A DNA stretch of 64,000 bases from positions 310,001-374,000 of the forward strand of contig NZ_QNQZ01000004.1 of the NCBI RefSeq assembly GCF_003390935.1, given 5' to 3'. This stretch comes from Lewinella sp. IMCC34191. GTDB lineage: Bacteria; Bacteroidota; Bacteroidia; Chitinophagales; Saprospiraceae. Of the stretch, positions 28,492-36,596 are shown in pieces. Position 1 is the stretch's first letter. Each line of letters begins with the position of its first letter. The position numbers and the translations under genes were made by a program. The notes below the pieces were generated by a model, which worked only from the letters and a program-made list of their open reading frames with translations, was not told the origin of the DNA and did not search any database.

Positions 28492-29430
28492 TTAATAGCT
28501 CCAAAGATCCTGTTCGTAGTTGAAGATCTCCTGCTTGATGCGCTCGGAATCCAGCAGCTGCTCGCGGCCGCTACGCTCGGGACGGTCGATACGCTCGTCC
28601 AGTACGTTGCTGGCTTTGGTGATGTAGCTGTTGAAGTAGCGGTATTCGAAGACGTCCTCCCAGCTCCGGTTAGCGGCGTCGTTGCCGTAGGCATAGGCGC
28701 TTTCGTTAGCGAGAAGCTGACGGGCTTCGGGGTAGTATACCCAGAACATCGGACGCTCGATCGTACGACCGGCACTTTCGGTGGTTTCCTGAATCATGGG
28801 GGCAATGCCGAGGATGCGTACTTTCATGGTGCTGCTCTCCTTGTCGAAGAACCACATTTCCTGGATGCGGTAACGCTTCACGGAAGAGGGATCGAAGAGG
28901 CGCTCCTGCAATACGATCTTTTCCTCGTAGGTCTCGGGGTCGAGTACGCGGACGGAGTCGATACCACCGGCCATCGAGGTGAGGGTACGATCGTCCATCA
29001 GCATGGAGAAGTTATCACCGCCGATCGGGTCGAAAACGCGGAGGTCACCGGCCTGAGCGGCTTCCAGCAGGATCGTGATCAGGGGGCGCTGCGGATTGAT
29101 GAAGGGCAGGTTGATTTTCTCCTGCACGTCAATAACACGCCAGATGCGACGCTTCCACATAATATCGGCTTCCCGCAGGTTTTCGTAGGGCAGTACCCGA
29201 CGCTCCCGGATCGACTGACTTTCGACGATGTCGTTCATCGGCGGCTCGAATTCACCGTCCTGCATCAGGGGGTTGTCTTCACCGGCGCCGGGAAGCGTGA
29301 ACGTGCTGGGTTGCTGCTCGGAGTTGGTGGGGGTCTGCGCGTTGGCTGCGGTCGAAACCGCGAGCAGGCAAAGCAGGACCAGGTTATAAGCTGCCTTCAT
29401 CTGGAGGGAGAGGGTTTGAAATTTAATCAT
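28492..29430 (-). CDS. gldN: Gliding motility / type IX secretion core protein GldN
   Basis: GldN (PorN) forms, with GldK, the periplasmic ring of the type IX secretion system. The product is about 312 residues from ATG 29430, or 302 from ATG 29400. Both give a good signal peptide ending near STAANAQ; 29400 leaves the shorter n-region. Family motifs include ENLREADIMWKRRIWRVID, NLPFINPQRPL, and in the C-terminal half QEMWFFDKESSTMKVRILG, IAPM and MFWVYYPEARQLL. It lies 119 nt after gldM, with a strong hairpin in the gap, and ends ahead of a clear terminator. Reading starts as far up as 29481 are in frame but would place the start against that hairpin, which is less likely. Confidence 0.95.
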   Translation of the reverse strand: MIKFQTLSLQMKAAYNLVLLCLLAVSTAANAQTPTNSEQQPSTFTLPGAGEDNPLMQDGEFEPPMNDIVESQSIRERRVLPYENLREADIMWKRRIWRVIDVQEKINLPFINPQRPLITILLEAAQAGDLRVFDPIGGDNFSMLMDDRTLTSMAGGIDSVRVLDPETYEEKIVLQERLFDPSSVKRYRIQEMWFFDKESSTMKVRILGIAPMIQETTESAGRTIERPMFWVYYPEARQLLANESAYAYGNDAANRSWEDVFEYRYFNSYITKASNVLDERIDRPERSGREQLLDSERIKQEIFNYEQDLWSY

Positions 29431-29484
29431 ACTGACTTTATACCAACGTTGTTCGGGACGGATATGGTATGCGATATACAAAAT

Positions 29485-29519
29485 ACGGGCCCGTAGTTGG
29501 CTGGCAGCTACGGGCCCGT
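29485..29519 (-). terminator. Terminator-like hairpin between gldM and gldN
   Basis: ACGGGCCCGTAG (29485-29496) and CTACGGGCCCGT (29508-29519) form a perfect 12-bp stem with an 11-nt loop. On the minus strand it lies 30 nt after the gldM stop and is followed by ATTTTGTATAT. It could attenuate transcription into gldN, protect the upstream mRNA end, or terminate ahead of a separate gldN promoter. The U-run is weak, so partial read-through is likely. Confidence 0.55.
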
Positions 29520-29549
29520 GGGTTTGTGTCGGCCGGCGGGCCGAAACGA

Positions 29550-31217
29550 TTAGCGAATCGTGAAGGACATGGTTCCCAGATCGCGCGGAGCGGCATCACC
29601 GGGGCACTTGGCCTTGATATTCTTGAAGAGGTAGTTATCTCCGGGCTTCGCCTTTCCGATCAGCGCGGCCGTCTGGCCGGCGAAGGAACCACCGGGGTTC
29701 TGAGACACCAGGGGGTCCTCCCGGGCGGGAACGTAGAGCAGGTTGAAACCGGCGATGTTACAGCGGGCGTCGAAGTCGAAGTTCTTCAGCTCGGCAAACA
29801 GGCCCTGCTGGGCGCGGAAGGTCGAGTTGGCGATGTCACCACCCTGCTGGCCACCGATGGTCGGTACCGGATCGGGAATGGGCTTCACGCGGAAGGGGAA
29901 AGTACCCAGCGTCTGGCCGTTGGCCGTGACAGTTACGTTCGTCGTGTTGATACCCGTCGGACGGACACCCTTGACGATGTACTTATTGGGACCGGCGGGG
30001 GTACCCTGGATCGCATCACCGAAGCTTACCCGAACGTCGTTCGAAGCAACACCGGCGGCGGCGATAGACAGTGGGTTCTCAACACCCATGTAGAAGACGT
30101 TCATCTTGTCGGCGGACACCGCAACGGAGCGGGTGCCGATCTCGTAGGTAAACTCACCATCCTGTTCGATGACCTCACCGGTCAGGGGGTTCTTGACGGC
30201 TACGAAGGTCTTGATGGTTTTAGGTCCGGGGCTGCCGTTAGCCACGAGGCTGAAGTCGGCGGTACCGTCAGCCTTGATGGGCAGGGTCTGTCCGTTGACG
30301 CGCAGGGTGATGTTCTCGGGCTGCAGGGAGCTGGAGTAGCTACCTACGGATACCTTGGCATTCAGGCGCTCACCACCGATGACGTAGCTCTTGTCTGCCT
30401 GGAATACAGGGAAGAACTGGTCGAAAACGATCTGCTTACCACCGGCCATCTGGACGATATCGTTCACCAGGTTGGCTTCGGAGATCTTGAGGTCGGAACG
30501 GATCTGCGACATAAGGGGCAGGACCGCGGCAACGGGCATGTGACCGAATTTGTAGTCGGCCCAGCTAACCTTTTTGTTGTTAGCCTCGCGCCAGGCTTCG
30601 TCGTCGATCTTGAAGGGCATGTTCTCGGCAACGCTGGCGATGCGGGCGGCACGCTCTTCGTCGTCGATCTGCAGCACTTCCGCATTCTCGGTGAGGAGAT
30701 TGGTGTAGGCGTCGATCAGGGCCTGACGGGTTTCGATGATGCGGCGCTTCAGCTCTTCGCCTTCGCCCTCACCTTCGGCAACCTGTCCGCTCTCACCCTG
30801 TACCAAAAGCCGGGTGGTCACGTCCTTGTTCTTTTTACCCTTAGGGGCAAGAACGCCGTGGCTTTCGATGTAGTCGTTCTCGTCTACTACGCCGTCATTG
30901 TTGCCGGAGACATCGATGAGCTGATCGGAAAGCTGGCTGACGTAGTTATCGAGTTGCTCGGCCTGCTGCCGGATTTCGGCGATGGCGGGCTGGAGCACGC
31001 GGTACTTGGCCTTGGAATCGTCTTTCAGCAGATCGTCAAGGCTGGCGACGGTTTCGTCGATCTGTTCGTCGACGGTAGCGATACTGTTCTTATTGCCCTC
31101 GTCGAGGGTCTGGAAGGCATCCATTACCTCAGCGGAGACGTTGAGGGCCAGCAGCGCCATCAATACCAAGTACATGATATTGATCATTAGCTGCCGGGGT
31201 TCCTTTGGAATTGACAT
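29550..31217 (-). CDS. gldM: Type IX secretion motor protein GldM
   Basis: GldM (PorM) is the periplasm-spanning partner of GldL in the proton-driven motor of type IX secretion and gliding. The product is 555 residues, somewhat longer than the approximately 520 of well-studied homologues. The cytoplasmic N-terminus (SIPKEPRQLM) leads into one membrane helix (about 11-33, INIMYLVLMALLALNVSAE) carrying the conserved in-membrane glutamate at 30. A helical region (about 35-230) and beta-rich periplasmic domains follow, with motifs YVIGGERLNAKVSVGSYSS and GVENPLSIAAAG. The C-terminus ends DLGTMSFTIR. It lies 65 nt downstream of gldL. Confidence 0.97.
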   Translation of the reverse strand: MSIPKEPRQLMINIMYLVLMALLALNVSAEVMDAFQTLDEGNKNSIATVDEQIDETVASLDDLLKDDSKAKYRVLQPAIAEIRQQAEQLDNYVSQLSDQLIDVSGNNDGVVDENDYIESHGVLAPKGKKNKDVTTRLLVQGESGQVAEGEGEGEELKRRIIETRQALIDAYTNLLTENAEVLQIDDEERAARIASVAENMPFKIDDEAWREANNKKVSWADYKFGHMPVAAVLPLMSQIRSDLKISEANLVNDIVQMAGGKQIVFDQFFPVFQADKSYVIGGERLNAKVSVGSYSSSLQPENITLRVNGQTLPIKADGTADFSLVANGSPGPKTIKTFVAVKNPLTGEVIEQDGEFTYEIGTRSVAVSADKMNVFYMGVENPLSIAAAGVASNDVRVSFGDAIQGTPAGPNKYIVKGVRPTGINTTNVTVTANGQTLGTFPFRVKPIPDPVPTIGGQQGGDIANSTFRAQQGLFAELKNFDFDARCNIAGFNLLYVPAREDPLVSQNPGGSFAGQTAALIGKAKPGDNYLFKNIKAKCPGDAAPRDLGTMSFTIR

Positions 31218-31282
31218 ATAATGGGTTGGTTTAGATCACCGCCCGGGAGCGGCAACCAAAGGGTTTAGAATTGGGATTATAC

Positions 31283-31894
31283 TTAGGCGGTAGGGGCACG
31301 CATAGCGCTGATCATGTTGCCGTACACGTTGTTAAGCGTGGTCAGGTTACCGTTCAGCTGCTGCATGTTCTTCTTGTACACTTTGGTCTCGTCGGTCGTA
31401 GCGGCGAGGTCGGCCATGGCTTCGTTGAGCTTGGCGTAGAAGTTACCCATCTGCTTGATCTGCGCGCTGGTACCGCTGAAGTCGGCTTCCTGCAGTGCTT
31501 TCAGGCTGCTCATGCTCTTGGACATCGTTTGCAGTTCTACGAGCATGCCGCCGAGTTGCTCCTCGACAACTTCGCCGTTCAGCGCCGCCACCTGGGGGCC
31601 GGATGCAACCGCACCACCGGTGGTGAGCGGGGTTACGTCGCCGTCGTAGCTAGACAGGCCGGGGTAAAGCTTGTCCCAGTAGTAATCGGGATCAGGACCC
31701 AGGATACCAATCAGCAGGAAGAGGCCAGCCTCAACACCGAGTCCTAGGGTCAGCAGGTCAATGGTTACGCCACCGATGGTCGGCATTTCCCAAGACTGGA
31801 TTTTGTAAAGAGCTCCCAACATCACGACGGCCGCGCCGACACCGATGATGAAGTTCTTCATGTACTTGAAGGTGGGGGATTTGAAAAAGCTCAT
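31283..31894 (-). CDS. gldL: Type IX secretion motor protein GldL
   Basis: GldL (PorL) is the inner-membrane ring protein that, with GldM, converts proton flow into motion. The product is 203 residues, typical for the family. Helix 1 covers about 14-31 (NFIIGVGAAVVMLGALYK), followed by the loop IQSWEMPTIGG. Helix 2 covers about 45-65 and holds the conserved glutamate at 55 (GLGVEAGLFLL), equivalent to the essential residue of characterised GldL. A cytoplasmic helical tail (about 95-203) completes it. It is the first gene of the gldL-gldM-gldN unit here; gldK, often found just upstream in other genomes, is not within this window. The 122-nt gap to the MsrA-like stop must hold the promoter, but I could not identify a convincing -7/-33 pair in it. 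Confidence 0.96.
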   Translation of the reverse strand: MSFFKSPTFKYMKNFIIGVGAAVVMLGALYKIQSWEMPTIGGVTIDLLTLGLGVEAGLFLLIGILGPDPDYYWDKLYPGLSSYDGDVTPLTTGGAVASGPQVAALNGEVVEEQLGGMLVELQTMSKSMSSLKALQEADFSGTSAQIKQMGNFYAKLNEAMADLAATTDETKVYKKNMQQLNGNLTTLNNVYGNMISAMRAPTA

Positions 31895-32016
31895 AGAGAG
31901 TAGTACGGATTAGGAATAACAGAGAGTAAGTATAGTGCGCCGGCCGCAGCCGAACAACACGATGATGGATTCAACGGGGTTTTAACCGCAGGATTGGGGG
32001 CCTTATTGCTTTCCGG

Positions 32017-32529
32017 CTAAAAAAAGGTCGGCTGGCTGGCCCGTAGCCGCTCGATTTTCGGAGTGATGTATCTCCGGCAAAACGGACGCTCCGGATCGCT
32101 GCGGTAATAGTCCCGGTGCTCGGGTAATGAAGGAGTGAAAGTGCGGAAGGGAAGTGTCTTGGTCAATAGTGGTTGATCGGGTACACGACCAAACTTACTA
32201 AGAATTTGTTCACTTTCTCGCCTTTGCTCTTCACTAAAGTAATACACCGCAGACCGGTACTTCCCCCTAAGCGGATGTGAATTTGTCGCACTATGTGTCT
32301 GCAAATGGACGCTTATGAGTGTCTCAAGCCTAATTTTCTGTGGATTAAAGTGCACAATCACCGCCTCAGACGGTGCCCCGAACGGCGGATCGGCGGCTAT
32401 CCAGCCTTGCTCTACCCGCTCTACGCCATCCAGACCTACGAAGACACCCTCCGTACACCAATGGCACCCGCCCCCAAGACCTATGCGCGTAATCTCAATC
32501 ACCTCCGCTAACACACAGGGGTTTTGCAT
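32017..32529 (-). CDS. MsrA-like peptide methionine sulfoxide reductase, divergent
   Basis: MsrA proteins reduce methionine-S-sulfoxide in damaged proteins. The product is 170 residues, in the family's range. The catalytic motif appears as GGCHWC (cysteine 22; the usual form is GCFWC), followed by TEGVFVGLDGVERVEQGWI where most members have a GY-x-GG turn; here it reads GWIAAD. Later motifs are also modified: HSATNSHPLRGKYRSAVYYF stands where canonical enzymes have a TDVGTQYRS-type segment, and the C-terminal LPEHRDYYRSDPERPFCRRYI keeps the tail cysteine context. The start is ATG at 32529, 7 nt after the upstream unknown gene, so the two are probably co-transcribed. It is likely an active but atypical MsrA branch; substrate preference is not predictable. 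Confidence 0.8.
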   Translation of the reverse strand: MQNPCVLAEVIEITRIGLGGGCHWCTEGVFVGLDGVERVEQGWIAADPPFGAPSEAVIVHFNPQKIRLETLISVHLQTHSATNSHPLRGKYRSAVYYFSEEQRRESEQILSKFGRVPDQPLLTKTLPFRTFTPSLPEHRDYYRSDPERPFCRRYITPKIERLRASQPTFF

Positions 32530-32536
32530 GGATTAA

Positions 32537-33277
32537 TCAGGCCGCGGCTTTTTCCCGGCTCGCCCATATCAACTGCTTCCCCTGCCGCTCGATGGACGTG
32601 GTCGACCGGCCGAAGATGGTCGCCAGTCGCTCCAGATCATTGGTATAACACATCGCCTCGATCAATAAGGCCTTTTCTGCCTTTGTCCACGGCTCGAAAG
32701 CCCGGGGTAGCCGTTCCCGCGCACGGGCCATGTACGCCGGCAGTTTACTCCCGGCTTTCCTGAGGCCCAACTCATCCACCTCCCGCTTCAGGTCAGTTGC
32801 CTTTCCTTCATCGAGTTTATCAAAGGAGCCGGTGATGAAGAAATCGATCGCCTTCCAGTCGGACATGGTAGATTCGAGGGTCTCGGCATCGGGCCGGTCC
32901 CTCGGCTGGCTATTAGCTTCCAATTTGTCCAGCTCGGCCACGATTGCCCGTTGACTCAGTAACCCGCGGTACTGCTTATAGGCCATCAAGCCCCGCAGTC
33001 GCGGGTCGGCGATACTCCGGCTCCCCGTCAACACCTTAGCTAATTGCAGGGGCGTAGGTTCGTAACCTAACTCCCGTAAGTCGCTGATGGTATCCGCAAT
33101 CTCCTGCCGGTCCAGTATGCGCACCCGCCCAAGTTGCAACCGGCGAACCAGCCGGCTCATTTCCGCTCGTATGGGTGCTTCGCGCAGGCAGCTGTCGCTA
33201 TCTACCCGCTCTCCGGTGAAGGGATGGATACATTGGGAGAGGCGATCCAGGTAATTAATGAGGTTGTCCCGTGTCAT
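32537..33277 (-). CDS. Unrecognised protein with C-terminal SANT/Myb-like segment
   Basis: The product is 246 residues from ATG 33277; an in-frame TTG at 33340 would add 21. I do not recognise the N-terminal two thirds, which are helical, charged and rich in arginine, with no signal peptide or membrane segment, so it should be cytoplasmic. The last 50 residues (FEPWTKAEKALLIEAM, then LATIFGRSTTSIERQGKQL) resemble the Myb/SANT-like trihelical segment that bacterial proteins use for DNA binding (W-T-x-x-E, then FGR-x-x-x-x-I-x-R). A role in DNA binding is therefore possible. It lies 7 nt upstream of the MsrA-like gene, which points to shared expression rather than a shared reaction. Confidence 0.7.
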   Translation of the reverse strand: MTRDNLINYLDRLSQCIHPFTGERVDSDSCLREAPIRAEMSRLVRRLQLGRVRILDRQEIADTISDLRELGYEPTPLQLAKVLTGSRSIADPRLRGLMAYKQYRGLLSQRAIVAELDKLEANSQPRDRPDAETLESTMSDWKAIDFFITGSFDKLDEGKATDLKREVDELGLRKAGSKLPAYMARARERLPRAFEPWTKAEKALLIEAMCYTNDLERLATIFGRSTTSIERQGKQLIWASREKAAA

Positions 33278-33606
33278 AGTCGTTTGGTTTAGTGAAACAC
33301 GTCGTTTATCACCACCAAACTTCCGGCCGGCCTCCCTCAATAATCGTCAAGTAAAGGTTTACTTGCGTATATACTCGTTTAAAAACGGATACACACGCTT
33401 AGCCCTAACCTCCCTTCGATTCCCGGTCGTGGTATAAGCGCACCGTCGGTTGTATCAGCTCACCAACGCTACATGTACGTAGTAGCGCCGAGATAAGCAT
33501 CGCCAAGAACAAGAGTCAATACACCAGCATCTGGATCAGTCAAAAAGGCACTCCGATTACAAATAGCACGGCTAGCCGAACCAATCGTAAATCGTAAATC
33601 GTAAAT
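33278..33606. other. Intergenic region, 329 bp, with short tandem repeat
   Basis: This gap lies upstream of the SANT-like gene and downstream of the PNPOx-like gene. I see no gene in it. It contains AATCGTA repeated three times plus a partial copy at 33583-33607, running into the stop codon of the PNPOx-like gene. No convincing promoter box was found for the leftward operon. Confidence 0.55.
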
Positions 33607-34113
33607 CTAAACCCGCAACTCGCCCTGCACGCCGTCATCCATAGTCTTCCCCGTCACGACGGAAGCAGCCATTTTAGCAAAGGCTACCACCTTACCGTGT
33701 TGGGTATCCCAGTAATAACCTTCCTTCGGCGTAAAGCGAATCAAACTTAGGTTCGGATCAGTAGGTCCTTCCTGGAACCATACCTTGACCATCGGCGACC
33801 AAAGTTCCTCGGCCTTCTGCCGGTCGTACATCACTACCGCGTCACCGTAGAGGCTGAGGTATTCCTCATTTTGCTCGCTGCTATAGATGAGCTGCGCTTC
33901 CGGTTCACGCTGTAGATCGGCGTTGCGGTCGCTATCCTTAGCGCTGAAGAACCAAATGGTCCCGTCATCTTCAACACTTTGCGTGGCCATCGGGGCACTG
34001 CTGAAGGGGCGGCCACCTAGATTGCTACAGAACATACACGTGCGTGTATCGTCCGTCAACTGCTTAATCTTGTCGATGGATTCCCGGCTAAATAGATTTT
34101 CCGTCTTTCCCAT
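33607..34113 (-). CDS. Pyridoxamine 5'-phosphate oxidase-like FMN protein (general stress type)
   Basis: The product is 168 residues from ATG 34113. It fits the small split-barrel PNPOx-like family often annotated as general stress protein 26, not the true PdxH. Residues 22-60 form the first strands (CMFCSNLGGRPFSSAPMATQSVEDDGTIWFFSAKDS is the core segment, quoted in parts: RPFSSAPMAT and GTIWFFSAKDS). The C-terminal part has VKVWFQEGPTDPNLSLIRF, where such proteins place the barrel's closing strands, and YYWDTQHGKVVAF. These proteins typically bind flavin; their substrates are mostly unknown. It stands alone between a dispersed-motif copy on its upstream side and a short tandem repeat at its stop. 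Confidence 0.82.
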   Translation of the reverse strand: MGKTENLFSRESIDKIKQLTDDTRTCMFCSNLGGRPFSSAPMATQSVEDDGTIWFFSAKDSDRNADLQREPEAQLIYSSEQNEEYLSLYGDAVVMYDRQKAEELWSPMVKVWFQEGPTDPNLSLIRFTPKEGYYWDTQHGKVVAFAKMAASVVTGKTMDDGVQGELRV

Positions 34114-34153
34114 GGTTTTTCCTTTCCGAACGCCGGCCGGGCACGGGCTGTTC

Positions 34154-34173
34154 GGGGCGGCGGGGCGCAGGTA
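34154..34173. repeat. Dispersed GGCGGAGCGCAGG-type motif, copy near the PNPOx-like gene
   Basis: GGGGCGGCGGGGCGCAGGTA lies in the short gap between the PNPOx-like gene and the DUF3089 gene. Related copies occur at 6392-6410, 11544-11560, 15770-15784, 24431-24445, 24494-24511, 41702-41720 and 48945-48961, all between genes. Confidence 0.6.
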
Positions 34174-34181
34174 GAAAGTTG

Positions 34182-35342
34182 CTACTGGGCCGGGGGCCGC
34201 TTTGAAGCGAGATACCTTGCCACCCGGACCCGCGCATTCTCCCGGACGTTCATCCAAAAGAAATTATAGTCCGCGACGTGGTAGTTCTTGGTCCGGAAGA
34301 AAATATCACCGAAAAAGCTGGGCTTATTGGTATACAAAGCAGCGCCGCGTATTTCCGCCCATACGAGTTCGGGTATCGGCCCGGCCGCATAGTTCAGCAA
34401 TATTCCTCCCTCATTTAGCGACGCAGGGGCCTTCCCCGTAGCCGTCGTCCAAGTTAATGGGTTCACCACCGCTACGGCGGGATCATCTTGCCCCGGCCCG
34501 GGTTCGAAATCTTCGCGGTAGGTTCGCCAGGTCACGAAGCAGCCGGTTTGATCGGGCGCGTTACAAACGGGAATATCACGGTACGCCGCCCGCTCGATGG
34601 GCATACCGATCAGGTACGCCGCGACGAGCTTTTCCCGCAGAGGCGTGCCCTCGAAGCGGTCGTGCAAAAGCCGTTCGGCGTGTAGGGTACCCTGACTGTG
34701 CGCAGCCAGGATGATGGGCCTGCCGTTGTTCTGGTACTTGAGAAAATGGTCGAAGGCTGCCAGCACGTCTTGATACGCCGTATCCAGCGCGATGGCCTTT
34801 ACCGCGGCGCCTTCATCGTAGAAGACACTCAGATGGGCCTGACGGTAGCGGGGGGCATAGACCTTGCCCGCGCCGTTAAAAATACTGGCCTGGTTGAGGA
34901 TGGTGGACTCGTCCACCGCCTTGTTCAGCTTTTGGTCGCTTAGCGACGCGTTCCACAAGTCGTTATCCTTCCGGGTATCCCGGTAGATGGTCGGATGAAT
35001 GAAGAAAACGTCGGCCGCCGCCTGGTACTGTCGGTCTTGCAGACTATCGGCAGGGACGCGATCGGCGTAATCGTCCATCCCGGGCAGGGCGGCCCAGTTA
35101 ACAGTAAGGGTGTAGTCGGGTGCGGGGGGAGCGGGAAATGAATTCCCGTCGGGTAGATCCGGAACGGAAGCGCAGCCATTCAGCAAAAGCAGAAGGAAGC
35201 TAGAGCCCCGGAGGGAAGCAATTATTGCTTTACGGTGGAGTCGCCAGTCAAATAGACGCCAATAAGCGCCAAGACGGCTAGGAGTAGTATAGTCATGTGT
35301 TTGTCTGTGTCTTGATTGCCTAATGTAACCGAAAATTTTCAA
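34182..35342 (-). CDS. DUF3089 alpha/beta-hydrolase lipoprotein, start uncertain
   Basis: The body matches the DUF3089 family: VFFIHPTIYRD, KVYAPRYRQAHLSVF, the nucleophile elbow ILAAHSQGTLHA and CFVTWRTYREDFEP. A lipobox (LLLLLNGCAS) about 59 residues into the open frame suggests a lipoprotein anchored in the cell envelope. The start is a problem: the only standard start in frame is TTG at 35342, which leaves an implausibly long n-region before the lipobox. No ATG, GTG or TTG lies nearer. A 24-codon frame in another phase (35296-35222) ends where in-frame ATA ATT codons begin, so a rare start by translational coupling, or a frameshift, is possible. It follows kynureninase by 19 nt, so co-transcription is likely. 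The substrate is unknown. Confidence 0.82.
   Translation of the reverse strand: MKIFGYIRQSRHRQTHDYTTPSRLGAYWRLFDWRLHRKAIIASLRGSSFLLLLLNGCASVPDLPDGNSFPAPPAPDYTLTVNWAALPGMDDYADRVPADSLQDRQYQAAADVFFIHPTIYRDTRKDNDLWNASLSDQKLNKAVDESTILNQASIFNGAGKVYAPRYRQAHLSVFYDEGAAVKAIALDTAYQDVLAAFDHFLKYQNNGRPIILAAHSQGTLHAERLLHDRFEGTPLREKLVAAYLIGMPIERAAYRDIPVCNAPDQTGCFVTWRTYREDFEPGPGQDDPAVAVVNPLTWTTATGKAPASLNEGGILLNYAAGPIPELVWAEIRGAALYTNKPSFFGDIFFRTKNYHVADYNFFWMNVRENARVRVARYLASKRPPAQ
35222..35296 (-). CDS. Possible 24-residue membrane peptide overlapping the DUF3089 leader
   Basis: ATG at 35296 opens MTILLLAVLALIGVYLTG, a plausible membrane helix, then DSTVKQ and a TAA at 35222-35224. It is in a different frame from the DUF3089 lipoprotein and ends next to that gene's lipobox segment. 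It could be a leader peptide whose translation feeds into the lipoprotein, or chance. No ribosome binding site stands out. Confidence 0.2.
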   Translation of the reverse strand: MTILLLAVLALIGVYLTGDSTVKQ

Positions 35343-35361
35343 AGAAGTTCTGATTTATCCG

Positions 35362-36594
35362 TTAACGGGTGCCGATGACGGACCCCAACAATTCGCCTAC
35401 ACGGGTGACTTCCGCTAAGGTATTATAGAGCGGGGCGGGGGCCAAACGCAGTACGCCACCGCCACTGCCATCCAGGTTATCCTGGCGGTAATCGCAGATC
35501 AATCCCCGCTCAGATAGCCGCTTTTCCAGGTCCGGACGGTGCCCCGGCAGATAGACGGAAATCTGCGCCCCCCGATCGGCAGCCGTCGCCGGAGTGAGGA
35601 TTCGGATCCCGGGAAGGGCATCCAGAATTCGGTACAATTCCCCCGTCAGTAATTCACTCTGTTGTCGTACAGCTTCCATTCCGCCCGCCCGGGCAAACAG
35701 CGGCAAACTCGCCATTAATGGTGCCAACCCCAGTACGGGTGCCGTAGACACCTGCCAGCCGGCGGCGCCGTACTCCGGCTTGAATTCGGGTTTCATATCG
35801 AAGCGGTCGCTCTGGCGATGACCCCACCAGCCGGCCAGGCGGGGCAATTGCTCGTCGGCCGCGTGTCGCTCATGAACGAACAACCCACCCGGAGCCCCCG
35901 GCCCCCCGTTCAGGTATTTGTAGTTACACCAGACGGCAAAATCACACTGCCACGCATGCAGTTGCAGGGGAACGTTCCCTACCGCGTGGGCCAGATCGAT
36001 ACCGACCCGCGCCCCTACCCGCCGACCGGCATCGGTAATGGCCTCCAAGTCAAAGTACTGCCCCGTATAGTACTGAACGCCGCTCCACAGGACGAGCGCC
36101 AGTTCGTCTCCGGCTTCCTCGATGGCGGTAACGATATCTTCCGTCCGGATGGTCGCCTCTCCCGACCGGGGGGCTACCTCGATCAGGTTATCGGCGACGT
36201 CCAGTCCGTGAAATTGTAGCTGCGCCCGCACGGCATGTTGGTCGCTCGGAAAAGCACCACTTTCCATGATGATCTTTTTCCTGCGCTCCGTCGGCCGAAA
36301 AAAAGAAGCCATGAGCAGGTGAAGATTGACCGTCAGGGCATTGCACGCCACCACCTCGGCGGGCTCCGCCCCGACGATGGCGGAAAGATCCTCCTGCAAC
36401 CGCCGGTGGTAGCTCAGCCAGCCGCCCTCGTCACCACCCCACCAGCCTTCCACGCCGCGCTCTTTCCAGAGCCGCAGTTCGCGGTCCAGTTGGTCGGCTA
36501 CCCCCTTCGGTTGCAGGCCCAGGCTATTGCCGCAGAAGTATACCGCCGGCTCCCCATTGGGTCCCGCGGGCAGGTGAAATTCATTTCTCAGCAT
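35362..36594 (-). CDS. kynU: Kynureninase
   Basis: Kynureninase is a PLP enzyme that cleaves kynurenine to anthranilate and alanine, or 3-hydroxykynurenine to 3-hydroxyanthranilate. The 410-residue product is slightly short at the N-terminus: it begins near FHLP, where many homologues have some 20 residues more. Motifs include VYFCGNSLGLQPKG, ALTVNLHLLMASF, ESGAFPSDQHA, the GIDLAHAVGN segment and the PLP lysine in CNYKYLNGGPG (about 226). Start ATG 36594 is two bases after the upstream FAD oxidoreductase stop, so the genes are tightly coupled. No other pathway genes (tryptophan 2,3-dioxygenase, formamidase) are in the window. Which of the two substrates it prefers cannot be told. Confidence 0.95.
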   Translation of the reverse strand: MLRNEFHLPAGPNGEPAVYFCGNSLGLQPKGVADQLDRELRLWKERGVEGWWGGDEGGWLSYHRRLQEDLSAIVGAEPAEVVACNALTVNLHLLMASFFRPTERRKKIIMESGAFPSDQHAVRAQLQFHGLDVADNLIEVAPRSGEATIRTEDIVTAIEEAGDELALVLWSGVQYYTGQYFDLEAITDAGRRVGARVGIDLAHAVGNVPLQLHAWQCDFAVWCNYKYLNGGPGAPGGLFVHERHAADEQLPRLAGWWGHRQSDRFDMKPEFKPEYGAAGWQVSTAPVLGLAPLMASLPLFARAGGMEAVRQQSELLTGELYRILDALPGIRILTPATAADRGAQISVYLPGHRPDLEKRLSERGLICDYRQDNLDGSGGGVLRLAPAPLYNTLAEVTRVGELLGSVIGTR

Positions 36595-36596
36595 CT

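Noticed and set aside
29469-31190. Plus-strand open frame of 573 codons opposite gldM
   Set aside because: GldM on the other strand is unambiguous. The antisense translation is repetitive in G, V, L and D, as expected from the complement of GC-rich codons.
33341-33606. tRNA-like TTCGATTCC string
   Set aside because: The short match to a T-loop (near 33415) has no acceptor, D or anticodon stems around it.
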